64,000 nucleotides of DNA from Monodelphis domestica (taxonomy: Eukaryota > Chordata > Mammalia > Didelphimorphia > Didelphidae): NCBI RefSeq assembly GCF_027887165.1, contig NC_077230.1, forward strand, positions 344,873,850-344,937,849, in the 5' to 3' direction. A program made the position numbers and the translations under genes. The notes under the pieces were generated by a model. The model was given only the letters and a program-made list of their open reading frames with translations, was not told where the DNA came from and did not search any database. This document shows, piece after piece, positions 11,211-21,156 of the stretch; position 1 is the first letter of the stretch; every line of letters begins with the position of its first letter.

Positions 11211-11559
11211 TGGACTTTTCCATTAGTGTCAATGCAATGTCCCTGAGCAATCTGCAGGGATCTAGGAGAAAAAACACTATCCACAAGCAGAAGACAAACT
11301 GGAAGTAAAAACACCGAGGAAAAGCAACTGCTAGACTACAGGGGTTGAGGGGATATGACTGAGGAGAGACTCTAAATGAACACTCTGGTGCAAACACCAA
11401 CAACATGGAAATGGGTCCGAATCAAGAACACTTGTGATACCCAGTGGAATCGCGTGTTGGCTATGGGATAGGTGTGTGTGTGGGGGGTGAAAATGATCTT
11501 TGTCTCCAACGAATAATGCTCGGAAATGACCAAATAAAATAATGTTAAAAAAAAAAAAA
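11211..11559 (+). other. L1 3' UTR and poly(A)
   Basis: Shared 3' UTR: CATTAGTG..AATGCAATG, AACACTATCCACAAGC, GATACCCAGTGGAATCGCG, GAATAATG, then CCAAATAAAATAATGTT and an A run. It matches the 3' ends at 17.1, 53.6 and (inverted) 18.65 kb. Confidence 0.85.
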
Positions 11560-11568
11560 GGTTGAGTG

Positions 11569-11865
11569 TGAGTTTCTCTTTCACACTGGTGTATAGATGT
11601 GAGTAGCGTTTGAACTTCCTTCCTTCCTAGATCTTGTAAGGACACTATACAGAGTGAATTCTTCACCCTGACCCTACCAAGGACTCCAGAGTTTGTGAGA
11701 ATCTGGGTACCTTTTGGACTCTATCTTTTATTTGCCTTCTAGTTAGTTAGATTAAGTTTAGATTAGAAGCATTAGTGTTATATTTATATCTATATAGGTA
11801 TAGATTATAGATAGATAGTGTGATTCTTCTGTTAACCTTCCCTTCCCCAAAATCTTCCTATTACA
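11569..11865 (+). repeat. 3' LTR, right part
   Basis: Continues the LTR after the L1, contains a GATAGATAGAT stretch near 11800, and ends CTTCCTATTACA at 11865, followed by the TATG duplication and L3. Confidence 0.7.
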
Positions 11866-11910
11866 TATGTTAGATGACAGAGTCAGTATCCAAAATGGAT
11901 TCCAAAGTTC
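11866..11910 (+). mobile_element. L3/CR1 LINE, right part of the interrupted copy
   Basis: TTAGATGACAGAGTCAG followed by ATCCAAAA is the next segment of L3 after the block that ends at 6216, which shows that the LTR element inserted into an L3. Confidence 0.75.
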
Positions 11911-12349
11911 TTATACCGTCTACTAGATTTTTAAAGTTCCTTGAGAAGGGGGCCTGGCTTATTTTCTGTATTTCAGCACTTTTGTGTTAATAATTATTAA
12001 CCATCAGGAATGGCACTCTGGAGACAAGCTTTATTGAATGATTTTAGTGGAAGAGTAATAGATGAACTCTTCCAAATTTCAAATAGAAGAATATGTTTTT
12101 CAGAAACATTTCAAATATTAAAAATGTTTTTAGAAGATAAAAATATGTATTGGCCTTATCTATTGTTTGTTTTCTCTTGATCTTTAAACTTTGTCAAAGT
12201 CCGAGAACAGATATCAGAAAAAAAGAAAGTTACTTATATCAAAGTGTGGTTTCAAAGTAAATATTTCTCTAAAGGCAATAATAAATATATGTCAGACCAC
12301 TATACTGTAAACTCCTTGAAGGCAGGGGCTCTTTTAAAAATCTTTATAG
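11911..12349. other. L2-like 3' fragments, otherwise nothing seen
   Basis: L2-like 3' text appears at about 11930-11965 (AGTTCCTTGAGAAGGGGGCC) and 12296-12335 (ACTGTAAACTCCTTGAAGG). The middle 300 bases show no nameable feature. Confidence 0.5.
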
Positions 12350-12694
12350 AAAGAAAACGATAAATGTTGGAGGGGATATGGGAAAACTGAGACACTAATT
12401 CAGTGCTGGAGGAGTCATGATCTTATCCAACCATTTTGGTTGAGCAATTTGGAACTATATTCAAAGGGCTTTCAAACCTTGCATACCCCTTGATCCATCA
12501 ATATGCCTACTGTGTCTATCCCAAACAGATTTTTTAAAAGTTGGGGAAAAGACATATTTGTACAAAAATATTTATTGTGTTTCTTTTTGTGGTAGCAAAG
12601 AATTGATAATTGAAGGTTTGTTCATCAAATGGAGAATGGCTAGTTATGGTATGTGATTGTAATGCAGTACTATCATGCCTTAAGAAATGATGAG

Positions 12695-12912
12695 CAGGAT
12701 AATTTTTTTTAAAACCCTTACCTTCCACCTTGGAATCAATACTATGTATTGGTTCCAAGTCAAAAGAGTAGTAAGGGCTAGGCAATGAGGGTCAAGTGAC
12801 TTGCCCAGGGTCACACAGCTAGCAAATGTCTGAGGTCAGATTTGAACCTAGGACCTCCCATCTCTAGGCCTGGCTCTCAATCCACTGAGCCACCCAGATG
12901 GCCCCAGGATAA
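12695..12912 (-). mobile_element. MAR1/MON1-type CORE-SINE, antisense, 8-bp TSD
   Basis: The reversed SINE body occupies 12703-12904: CTTACCTTCCACCTTGGAATC, GTGACTTGCCCAGGGTCACAC, GATTTGAACCTAGGACCTCCC, ending CCACTGAGCCACCCAGATGGCC. CAGGATAA flanks it at 12695-12702 and 12905-12912. The T run at the left is the reversed A tail. Confidence 0.92.
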
Positions 12913-13328
12913 ATTTTTATAAAACCTGAAAAGACTTACATGAACTGGTATGAGATGAAGTGAGCAGAACAAGGAGAATATTGTATACAGTAACAGCAAT
13001 ATTTTTGGATGAACATCTATGAATAATCTTGTTATTCTAAGCAGTACAGTGACCCAAGACAATCACCAAGACTCATGATAAAAAAAATGCTATTTACCTT
13101 CAGAGGAAGAATTGATGGAGTCTGAATTCAGACCAAGACATACTATATTTTACCTTCTTTCTTCTTATTTTTCCCTTTTTCATTTATGAACTCTTCTTCA
13201 AATGACTAATATAGAAAAATGTTTTACATGATTGCACATGTAAAATCTATACTAGATTGCTTACCATTTTAGGGAAGAGAGAAGTAGAGGAGAGAGGGAA
13301 GAAGAATGGGAAGGAGAGAGAGAATTTG

Positions 13329-13917
13329 GAACTCAATTTTTTGTTTGTTTTTTTTAAATTTTATTTAATTAGTCAATTTAGAATATTATTCCTTGGTTAC
13401 AAGAATCATATTCTTTCCTTCCCCTCCCTCACCCCTTTCCATAGCCAATGTGCAATTCCACTGGGTATCACATGTATCCTTGATCAGAACCTATTTCCAT
13501 GTTGTTGATGTTTGTACTAGAATGTTGATTTAAAGTCTATATCCCCAAACATATCCCCCTCAACCCATGTAATCAGGCAATTGTTTTTCTTTGGTGTTTC
13601 TACTCCCACAGTTTTTCCTCTGAATGTGGATAGTGTTCTTTCACATAGATCACTCCAAGTTGTTCAGGATCACTGCATTGCCACTAACGGAGAAGTCCAT
13701 TACATTTGATTGTACTACCGTGTATCAGTCTCTGTGTACAATGTTCTCCTGGTTCTGCTCCTTTCACTCTGTATCACTTCCTGGAGGTCGTTCCATTTCA
13801 CATGGAATTCCTCCAGTTTATTATTCCTTTGAGCAAAATAGTATTCCATCACCAACATATACCACAATTTGTTCAGCCATTCCCCAATTGGAGGACATCC
13901 CCTCATTTAGAACTCAA
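13329..13917 (-). mobile_element. 5'-truncated L1, antisense, 8-bp TSD
   Basis: The 573-bp insertion 13337-13909 is the reverse complement of the young L1 3' UTR plus the last part of ORF2 and starts with a T-rich stretch. GAACTCAA flanks it (13329-13336 and 13910-13917) and rejoins the older L1. Frames inside it are antisense shadows, apart from the C-terminal ORF2 relic. Confidence 0.9.
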
Positions 13918-13960
13918 AAATTTTAAAAATTAATAAAATATTATTATAAAAATCTTTGTA

Positions 13961-14099
13961 TCTTCCAGTACATTCAATATGTAATATATTATTTTGCATA
14001 TAGTAGACTTCACAGTAATTATTGTTGACTAAGTATATATATAAATGGAGCCATCACTAGTTCAAGTGATTTTCCTTTAGTGAGTCCTAGAGTTGGTAC
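13961..14099. other. No gene seen
   Basis: AT-rich spacer with TATATATA near 14034; nothing else supported. Confidence 0.4.
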
Positions 14100-14801
14100 T
14101 GAATTGTGTCTTGAAGAAAGCTAAGGATTCCTAGAGATAGAGGCAAGAAGGGAGTGCAGTCCAGACATGGAAGACCATTTATTTATATAAAAGCATGGAC
14201 TGTCATGTATCTAGAACAGCTCAGAGATCCGTTTGAATGGAATGAAGAGTAACTAGAGGGGAAATAATATGAGATAATATAGGAAAGGGAAGTGAGAGCC
14301 TATTTCTAGGGAATATTTGTAAATGCAAGGTGTATGATTTTGTATTGTATCTTAGAGATATAAGGCATAAAAGATATTTGAGGGAGGAGGGGTTGACATG
14401 TAGCATCTATGTTTTAGAAATTCATATACTTTGCAATTCTGTGAAGTTTGGGGCTTGGGGACAGTGGTTAGGAAGCTAGACCTGGAGACAGGAGGTCCTG
14501 GGTTCAAATCTGACCTCAGACATTTCCTAGCTGAGTAACCCTGGGCTATTCACTCAATACGCATTGCCTAGTCCTTACCACTCTTTTGCTAAAGAACCAA
14601 TTGGTTCTAAGACAGAAGTAAGGGTTAAAGAAAGAGTATCATGGAGAAAGGAGAAACTGGAAGCGGGAAGACAAAATAGGAGGCTAAGTCAAGTACAGGA
14701 AAGAAATGGTTGAGGCATGAACTAGTGTAAATGGGGAGGAGACAGATGTGAGAAATTTGGCAGAGATAGATTTAAAAAAAAGACTTGATAACTGGTTAGA
14801 T
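14100..14801 (-). mobile_element. L2 remnant, antisense, split by a SINE
   Basis: Both sides of the SINE carry antisense L2-like text, for example GGAAGACCATTT..and, to the right, 'GAGGAGACAGATGTGAGAAATTTGG', 'CAGAGATAGATTT' and 'GACTTGATAACTGGTTAGAT'. Strongly decayed on the left. Confidence 0.55.
14457..14632 (+). mobile_element. MAR1/MON1-type CORE-SINE
   Basis: GGGGACAGTGGTTAGGAAGC head, GGAGGTCCTGGGTTCAAATC box-B-like segment, CTAGCTGAGTAACCCTGGGC core and the CTAAGACAGAAGTAAGGGTT end. Confidence 0.85.
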
Positions 14802-14809
14802 AAAAAGCC

Positions 14810-15207
14810 TTGGATAAAATACAACACCCATTCCTATTAAAAACACTAGAAAGCATAGGAATAGAAGGGTCGTTCCTAAAAATAATAAACAGTATATATC
14901 TAAAACCAACAACTAATATCATCTGCAATGGGGATAAAGTAGATGCATTCCCAATAAGATCAGGAGTGAAACAAGGATGCCCATTATCACCTCTACTATT
15001 TGACATGGTACTAGAAATACTAGCAGTAGCAATTAGAGAAGAAAAAGAAATTGAAGGTATTAAAATAGGCAAGAAGGAGACCAAGTTATCACTCTTTGCG
15101 GATGACATGATGGTCTACTTAAAGAATCTTAGAGATTCAACGAAAAAGCTAATCGAAATAATCAACAACTTTAGCAAAGTTGCAGGATACAAAATAAACC
15201 CCGCATA
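14810..15207 (+). pseudogene. L1 ORF2 reverse transcriptase palm fragment
   Basis: A 132-codon frame keeps the core of the L1 reverse transcriptase: the [19 protein letters not shown] block (about residues 52-70) and the catalytic [13 protein letters not shown] motif (about residues 94-106) with both aspartates. The fingers region is lost by truncation and the frame stops after AGYKINPA. The rest of ORF2 continues in disrupted frames. Confidence 0.9.
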
Positions 15208-16800
15208 AGTCATCAGCATTTTTATATATTTCCAACACAGCTCAGCAGCAAGAACTAGAAAGAGAAATCCCATTCAAAATCACCTTAGACAAAATAAAAT
15301 ACTTAGAAATCTATCTCCCAAACCAAACACAGGAACTATATGAACACAACTATAAAACACTCTCCACACAACTAAAACTAGAGTTGAACAATTGGAAAAA
15401 CATTAACTGCTCATGGGTAGGATGAGCCAATATAATAAAAATGACCATCCTACCCAAACTCATTTATCTATTTAGTGCCATACCCATTGAACTTCCAAAA
15501 AAATGTTTTACTGATTTGGAAAAAAACATAACAAAGTTCATTTGGAAGAACAAAGGATCAAGGATATCCAGGGAAACAATGAAAAAAAAACAGAAATGAT
15601 GGAGGACTTGCAGTCCCAGATCTCAGACTATATTATAAAGCAGGAGTCATCAAAACAATTTGGTACTGGCTAAGAGACAGAAAGGAGGATCAGTAGAATA
15701 GACTCGGGGTAAGTGACCTCAGCAGGACAGTATACAACAAACCCAGAGAACCCAGCTTTTGGGATAAAAATACATTATTTCATAAAAACTGCTGGGAAAA
15801 TTGGAGGACAGTGTGGGAAAGATTAGGTTTAGATCAACACCTCACACCCTACACCAAGATAAATTCAAAATGGATGAATGACTTGAACATAAAGAAGGAA
15901 ACTATAAGAAAATTAGGTGAACACAGAATAGTATACATGTCAGACCTTTGGGAAGGGAAATATTTTAAAACCAAGCAAGACTTAGAAAGAGTCACAAAAG
16001 TAATTTGGAATACATCAAACTAAAAAGTTTTTGTACAAACAAAACCAATGTAACTAAAATCAGAAGGAAAGCAACAAATTGGGAAGCAATCTTCATAAAA
16101 ATCTCTGACAAAGGTTTAATTACTCAAATTTACAAAGAGCTAAAACAATTGTACAAAAAAAATCAAGTCATTCTCCAATTGATAAATGGGCAAGGGACAT
16201 GAACAGGCAGTTCTCAGCCAAAGAAATCAAAACTATTAATAAGCACAGGGAATAGTGCTCTACATCTCTTATAATCAGAGAGATGCAAATCAAAGCAACT
16301 CTGAGATATCACCTCACACCTAGCAGATTGGCTAACATGACAGCAAAGGAAAGTAATGAATGCTAGAGGGGATATAGCAAAGTTGGGACATTAATTCATT
16401 GCTGGTGGGATTGTGAACTGATCCAACCATTCTGGAGGGCAATTTGGAACTATACCCAAAGGGCAATAAAAGACTGTCTGCCCTTTGATCCAGCCATAGC
16501 ACTGCTGGGTTTGTACCCCAAAGAGATAATAAGAAAAAAAGTTGTACAAGAATATTCATAGCTGCACTCTTTGTGGTGGCCACAAATTGGAAAATGAGGG
16601 GATGCCCTTCAATTGGGGAATGGCTGAACAAATTGTGGTATATGTTGGTGATGGAATACTATTGTGCTAAAAGGAACAATAAAGTGGAGGAATTCCATGG
16701 AGTCTGGAACAACCTCCAGGAATTGATGCAGAGCAAATGGAGCAGAACCAGGAGAACATTGTACACAGAGATTGATACATTGTGGTACAATCGAAGGTGA
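15208..16800 (+). pseudogene. L1 ORF2 C-terminal region, many stops
   Basis: ORF2 text continues past several stops and shifts. Open pieces at 15811-16023, 16005-16202 and 16573-16800 carry the MWERLGLDQHLTPYTKINS, SDLWEGKYFKTKQD and [15 protein letters not shown] blocks. A short A-rich indel near 15585 and a loss near 16000 (ATTTGG joined early) break the frame. Dead copy. Confidence 0.85.
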
Positions 16801-17157
16801 TGGACTTCTCCATTAGGGACAACGCAATGTCCCTGAACAATCTGCAGGGATCTAAAAAACACTATCCACAAGCAGAGGATAAACTGTGAGAGTAAAAACA
16901 CTGAAGAAAAGCAACTGCTTGACTACAGGGGCTGAGAGGAAATGACTGAGGAGAGACTCTAAATGAACACTCTAGAACAAATACCAACATCACAGAAATG
17001 GGTTTGAGTCAAGAACACATGTGATACCCAGTGGAATCATGTGCCGGCTATGGGAGAGGTGGGGGGAGGGAGGGAGGAAAAGAAAATGATTTTTGTTTCC
17101 AATGAATAATGTTTGGAAATGACCAAATAAAATAATGTTTAAAAAAATAAAAAAAGA

Positions 17158-17420
17158 ATAATTATAGCTATTTCTGTAATGCTTTAAAGCTTATAAAGCG
17201 TTTTATAAATATTACCTAATTTCATTCTTATAATAACTCTGGGAGGGGATAGATGCTATTATTGTATTTTTCAGATAAAAAAAACTGAGGCATACAATGA
17301 TTAAATTCCTTTTCCAGGGTCACATAGCTAGTAACTTTCTGAGACTAGATCTCAGGATGGAGGTCTTCCTGATTCCAGGTCCATCACTCTATCCACTGTG
17401 CCAACTAGCTGCCTATAGGA
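17158..17420 (-). mobile_element. MIR/MON-type long SINE, antisense
   Basis: Typical reversed text: AATGCTTTAAAGCTTATAAAGCG, CATTCTTATAATAACTCTGGG, the ACTGAGGCATACAATGA core, CCAGGGTCACATAGCTAG, and GATTCCAGGTCCATCACTCT at the end. Confidence 0.75.
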
Positions 17421-17569
17421 AGCAGTGAGTTGCCCTTTACTAAAAATCAATGAAGTTTAGATGATTACTTTTCAGTGATGGTATAGAGGGGATTCTTGCT
17501 TAGGAACAAGTCAGACTAGGTAACCTCTAAAATCCCCACCAACCTGAGATTCTGTGATACTCACTTATT
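17421..17569. other. MIR-tail-like spacer, no gene
   Basis: Contains CTAAAATCCCCACCAACCTGAGATTCTGTG, which looks like a MIR 3' tail, and no frame. Confidence 0.4.
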
Positions 17570-18072
17570 ATTTGACAGATTTACTTATCAAGGAGATTGA
17601 TTTTTCTGATTTGGAGACAGAAAACAAAAACTTAAAAGATTAACAGGGAGTTAACACTAAAGATAAGCAAAAAAGATGGTAAGATCAGCCCAAGCTTGGC
17701 CCAGCGAATTTGAGATAGAAGGATACCAAAATAACTGATAAAAGGGATTTAAGAACCACTGTCAGTGATCTTTTAAAAATTGTAGAGAATAGGAAAGATG
17801 CTGCAGAAAAAAAAAATCATTTTTGGAGGCATAGAGTCTTCAAACAATTGGCCAGTGAACTTGATCTAAACTCCTGGAATAATTTTAGAACATACTATTT
17901 AAAATGTAGTTTGTGAACATTATGAAGTAAAGCAATGATTATTAAGAAATAGAATGACTTAATTAGGGATAAATCAAAGCATATGAATATGATTTCATTT
18001 TTTAAAATAGCAATGAGGCTGGGAAACTAGAAAAACATTGTAGATTTGGTATGCCTGGATTTCAGAAAAGCA
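17570..18072 (+). mobile_element. L3/CR1 LINE fragment
   Basis: Decayed sense L3: 'AAGGGATTTAAGAACCACTGTCAGTGATCTTTT', 'GAGAATAGGAAAGATGC', 'TGGCCAGTGAACTTGATC', 'TTTGTGAACATTATGAA', then 'GGATTTCAGAAAAGCATTTGCC'. Confidence 0.65.
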
Positions 18073-18139
18073 TTTGCCATATCAATCAATCAAGTGCTTA
18101 TTAATTGTCCACTATATGACATGCACCTTAAAAATATTA
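18073..18139 (-). mobile_element. L2 3' end, antisense
   Basis: ATCAATCAATCAAGTGCTTATTAATTGTCCACTATATG is the reverse complement of the L2 terminus with its TGA-type tail. Confidence 0.6.
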
Positions 18140-18642
18140 AATGCTTTTAATTATTTATTTTTAACAATTTTTTCTTCTTGAATTTTGAGTTCCAAATTTC
18201 TCCCTCTCTACCACTCCCTTCCCCCAACTACTGAGAAGGCAACCAATGGGATATCAATTATACATGTGAAATCATGCAAAATGTATTTCCTTGTCAGCCA
18301 TATTTCCAAAAAAAGTAAGAAAAAGAAAGTGAGAATATTATACTTCAATTTGCATTTTTTCATAATTAGTCCTTAGGAAAAGTCTTAGATTATTGTATTG
18401 ATTAGAGTGGCTAAGTCTTTCCCAGTTGATCATCATTACAACATTGTTTTTATTATGTGCAATGATTTTCTTATTCTTCTTGCTTCCCTTGGCATCAAGT
18501 TGTGCCATGTTTTTCTGAAACTACTTTCCTTTTCATTTCCCACAACACAATAGTACTCCATTACAATCATATGCCCCAACTTATTCAGCCATTCCCCAAT
18601 TGAATAGTATTCTCTCAATGTCCAATTCTTCAACACTACTAT
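18140..18642 (-). mobile_element. Older L1 3' end, antisense, left part
   Basis: Reversed older-L1 3' UTR (GAATTTTGAGTTCCAAATTTC, ACATGTGAAATCATGC) and the end of ORF2 (CAGCCATTCCCCAATTG). It breaks at CTACTAT (18636-18642), where a younger L1 entered, and resumes at 26407. Confidence 0.8.
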
Positions 18643-19144
18643 TTTACTGTTTTTTAATTTAAGTTAATTTATTTAGACAATTTAGAACATTATTCCTTGG
18701 TTACAAGAATTATATAATTTATATTATTTCCCTCTCTTGCCTCCCCCCACACATCCAACAGCCGATGCACAATTTCATTGGGTATTACATGTGTCCTTGA
18801 TCAGAACCAATTTCCATGTTGTTGGTGTTTGCATCAGGATGTTCATTTAGAGTCTACATCCCCAGCCATGTCCCCTCAACCCATGTACTGAAGCACTTGT
18901 TTTTTCTATGTGTTTCTACTCCCACATTTTTTCCTCTGAATGTGGATAGTGTTATTTCTCATAGATCACTCCAAGTTGTTCAGATCACTGCATTGCCACT
19001 AATGGAGAAGACCATTACATTCGATGCTACCACAGTATATCAGTCTCTGTATACAATGTTCTCCTGATTCTGTTCCTTTTGCTCTGCATCAATTCCTGGA
19101 GGTCATTCCAATTCACATGGAATTCCTCCAGATTATTTTTCCTT

Positions 19145-20398
19145 TTAGAACAATAGTATTCCATCACCAATATATATCACAATTTGTTCAGCCATTCCCC
19201 AGTTGAAGGGCATCCCCTCATTTTCCAATTTTTTGCCACCACAAAGAGCGTAGCTATGAATATTCTTGTACAAGTCTTTTTCCTTATTGTCTCTTTGGGG
19301 GTACAAACCCAGCATTGCTTTGGCTGGATCATAGGGCAGACCTTCTTTTATCACTCTTTGGGCATAGTTCCAAATTGCCCTTCAGAATGGTTGGATCAGT
19401 TCACAACTCCACCAGCAATGAATTAATGTCCCAACTTTGCCACATTCCTTCCAGCATTCATTACTTTCCTTTGTGATCATGTTAACCAATCTGCAAGGTG
19501 TGAGGTGATGCCTCAGAGTTGTTTTGATTTGCATTTCTCTGATTATCATATATTTAGAACATCTTTTCATGTGTTTATTAATAGTTTTGATTTCCTTAAC
19601 TGAAAATTGCCTATTCCTGTCCCTTGTCTATTTATCAACTGGGGAATGGCTTGATTTTTTTATACAATTGGTTTAGCTCTTTATAAATATATATTGAGTA
19701 ATTAGACCTTTGTAAGAGGTTTGTGTTATGCAGATTGTTTCCCAATTGATTGCATCCCTTTTAATTTTGGTTGCATTGGTTTTGTTTGTACAAAATCTTT
19801 TTAATTTGATGTAATCCAAATTATTGATTTTATATTTTGTGATTTTTTTCATGCTCTTGCTTGGTTTTAAAGTCTTTCCTTTCCCAAAGATCTGACATGT
19901 AAACTATCTGTGTTCACCTAATTTGCTTATAGTTTCCTTCTTTATATTCAGGTCATTCACCCATTCTGAGTTTATCTTGGTGTAGGGTGTGAGGTGTTGA
20001 TCCAAACCTAACCTCTCCCATACCGTCTTCCAATTTTCCTGGCAGTTTTTATCATATAGTGGGTTTTGGTCCCAAAAGATGGGATCTTTGGGCTTCTCAT
20101 AGACTGTCTTGCTTAGGTCACTTAACCCAAGTCTATTCCACTGGTACTCCTCTCTATCTCTTAGTAAGTACCAAATTGTTTTGATGACCACTGCTTTATA
20201 GTATAGTTTGAGATCTGGGACTACATGGCCACTTTCCTTTGCATTTTTTTTCATAATTTCCCTGGATATCCTTGATCTTTTGTTCTTCCAAATAAACTTT
20301 GTTATGGTTTTTTTTTCTAATTCTGTAAAAAAGTTTTTTGGTATGGCAATTGTGCCATACCAAAAATGCCATACCAATTGTGCCAATTGGAATGGCAC
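19145..20398 (-). pseudogene. L1 ORF2 C-terminal region, antisense
   Basis: Open pieces at 19904-20398, 19382-19570 and 19145-19354 together cover the carboxy region: [18 protein letters not shown] and VWERLGLDQHLTPYTKINS blocks, then the Cys-rich [17 protein letters not shown] segment. Breaks lie between the pieces. The upstream edge is marked by a short inverted-repeat insertion at 20338-20400. Confidence 0.85.
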
Positions 20399-20400
20399 TG
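20338..20400. repeat. Inverted-repeat scar inside L1 ORF2
   Basis: GGTATGGCA-attg-TGCCATACC forms 9-bp arms around 4 bases, followed by a further TGCCATACC copy and CAATTGTGCCAATTGG. The sister L1 at about 52 kb lacks this extra text, so roughly 35-45 bases were added here. Confidence 0.8.
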
Positions 20401-20466
20401 AATAAGTAAATTAATTTGGGTAGGATTGTCATTTTTATTATGTTAGTTTGTCCTACTCATGAGCAA

Positions 20467-21156
20467 TCAATGCTTTCCCAATTGTTTAGATCTAGTTTTG
20501 ATTGTGTAGAGAATGCTTTGTAGTTGTGTTTCCTGTGTTTGTTTCGGGAGATAGATTCCTAAGTATTTTATATTGTCTAAGGTGATTTTGAATGATATTT
20601 CTCTTTCTAATTCTTGCTGCTGAGAGGTGTTGGAAAAATATAGAAATGCTGATGACTTATGTGGGTTTATTTTGTATCCTGTAACTGTGCTAAAGTTTTT
20701 GATAATTTCGGGTAGCTTTTTGGTTGATTCTCTAGGACTCTTTAAGTAGACCATTATATTATCTGCAAAGAGTGATAGCTTGGTCTCCTCATTGCCCATT
20801 TTAATACCTTCAATTTCTTTTTCTTCTCTAATTGCTACTGCTAGTGTCTCTATTACAATGTTAAATAATAGAGGTGGTAATGGCCTTCCTTGTTTCACTC
20901 CTGATCTTATTGGGAATGTATCTAGTTTATCTCCATTGCAGATGATGTTGGCTGATGGTTTTAGAAAGATACTGTTCATTATATTTAGGAAAGGCCCTTC
21001 TATTATGCTTTCTAGTGCTTTCAATAGGAATGGGTATTGTATTTTTTCAAAGGCTTTTTCTGTGTCTACTGAAAAAATCATGTGATTTTTGTTGGTTTGA
21101 TTGTTATTATGGTCAATTATATGGATAGTTTTCCTAATATTGGACCATCCTGGCAT
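20467..21156 (-). pseudogene. L1 ORF2 reverse transcriptase domain, antisense
   Basis: A 229-codon frame on the minus strand covers the RT core: [15 protein letters not shown] and the SVDTEKAFEKIQYPFLLK block, SGVKQGRPLPPLLFNIVIE, then [13 protein letters not shown]. The catalytic FADD motif reads FADN, so the second metal-binding Asp is lost. The KQGCP block is also changed to KQGRP. Downstream residues ([19 protein letters not shown]) are normal for the family. Confidence 0.9.

Larger units (their letters stand above)
8017..11568 (+). mobile_element. L1 lacking ORF1, 13-bp TSD, internal deletion
   Basis: Flanked by a perfect 13-bp repeat AAAAGGTTGAGTG (8017-8029 and 11556-11568), with a poly(A) run before the right copy. 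The left end (8030) aligns with the inter-ORF region of the full-length L1 at about 49286, so 5' UTR and ORF1 are missing by truncation. Around 9990-10010 the sequence jumps from the early RT region to the thumb-side region (GGGCCTTGCAGTTCCAGATC), a loss of about 0.9 kb relative to 51.22-52.11 kb. Insertion is inside an LTR. Confidence 0.92.
6213..11869 (+). mobile_element. LTR-retroelement remnant with TATG TSD, broken by two L1s
   Basis: The element runs from 6217 (TGTAGC) to 11865 (ATTACA), so it has the retroviral TG..CA ends. It is flanked by TATG at 6213-6216 and 11866-11869. Independent support: the flanks join into one L3 copy with only TATG duplicated. A TGTAGC..GGAAAGTTTG start occurs at 6217 and again at 7825, as expected for the starts of two LTRs. 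After removing nested L1s about 1.3 kb remains, with no gag, pol or env frame. A 4-bp TSD suits a gammaretrovirus-like (ERV1) element; that class call is inference. Confidence 0.8.
12350..13960 (+). mobile_element. Older L1 3' end carrying two later insertions
   Basis: Diverged ORF2 tail and 3' UTR of an older L1 subfamily: GATAAATGTTGGAGGGGATATGG, CAGTGCTGGAGGAGTCATGATC, GAGCAGAACAAGGAGAA, then the 3' UTR with TGTTTTACATGATTGCACATG. It is interrupted by a SINE (12703-12904) and an antisense L1 (13337-13909) and ends with AACTCAAAAATTTTAAAAATT. Confidence 0.85.
14802..17150 (+). mobile_element. 5'-truncated L1 starting in the RT domain
   Basis: The left end aligns to about 51308 of the full-length copy (AAAAAGCCTT..). 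The right end is CAAATAAAATAATG followed by an A-rich tail. It shares diagnostic text with the L1 at 8-11.5 kb, such as GAATAGACTCGGGGTAAG, so both come from one subfamily. I could not define a convincing TSD. Confidence 0.9.
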
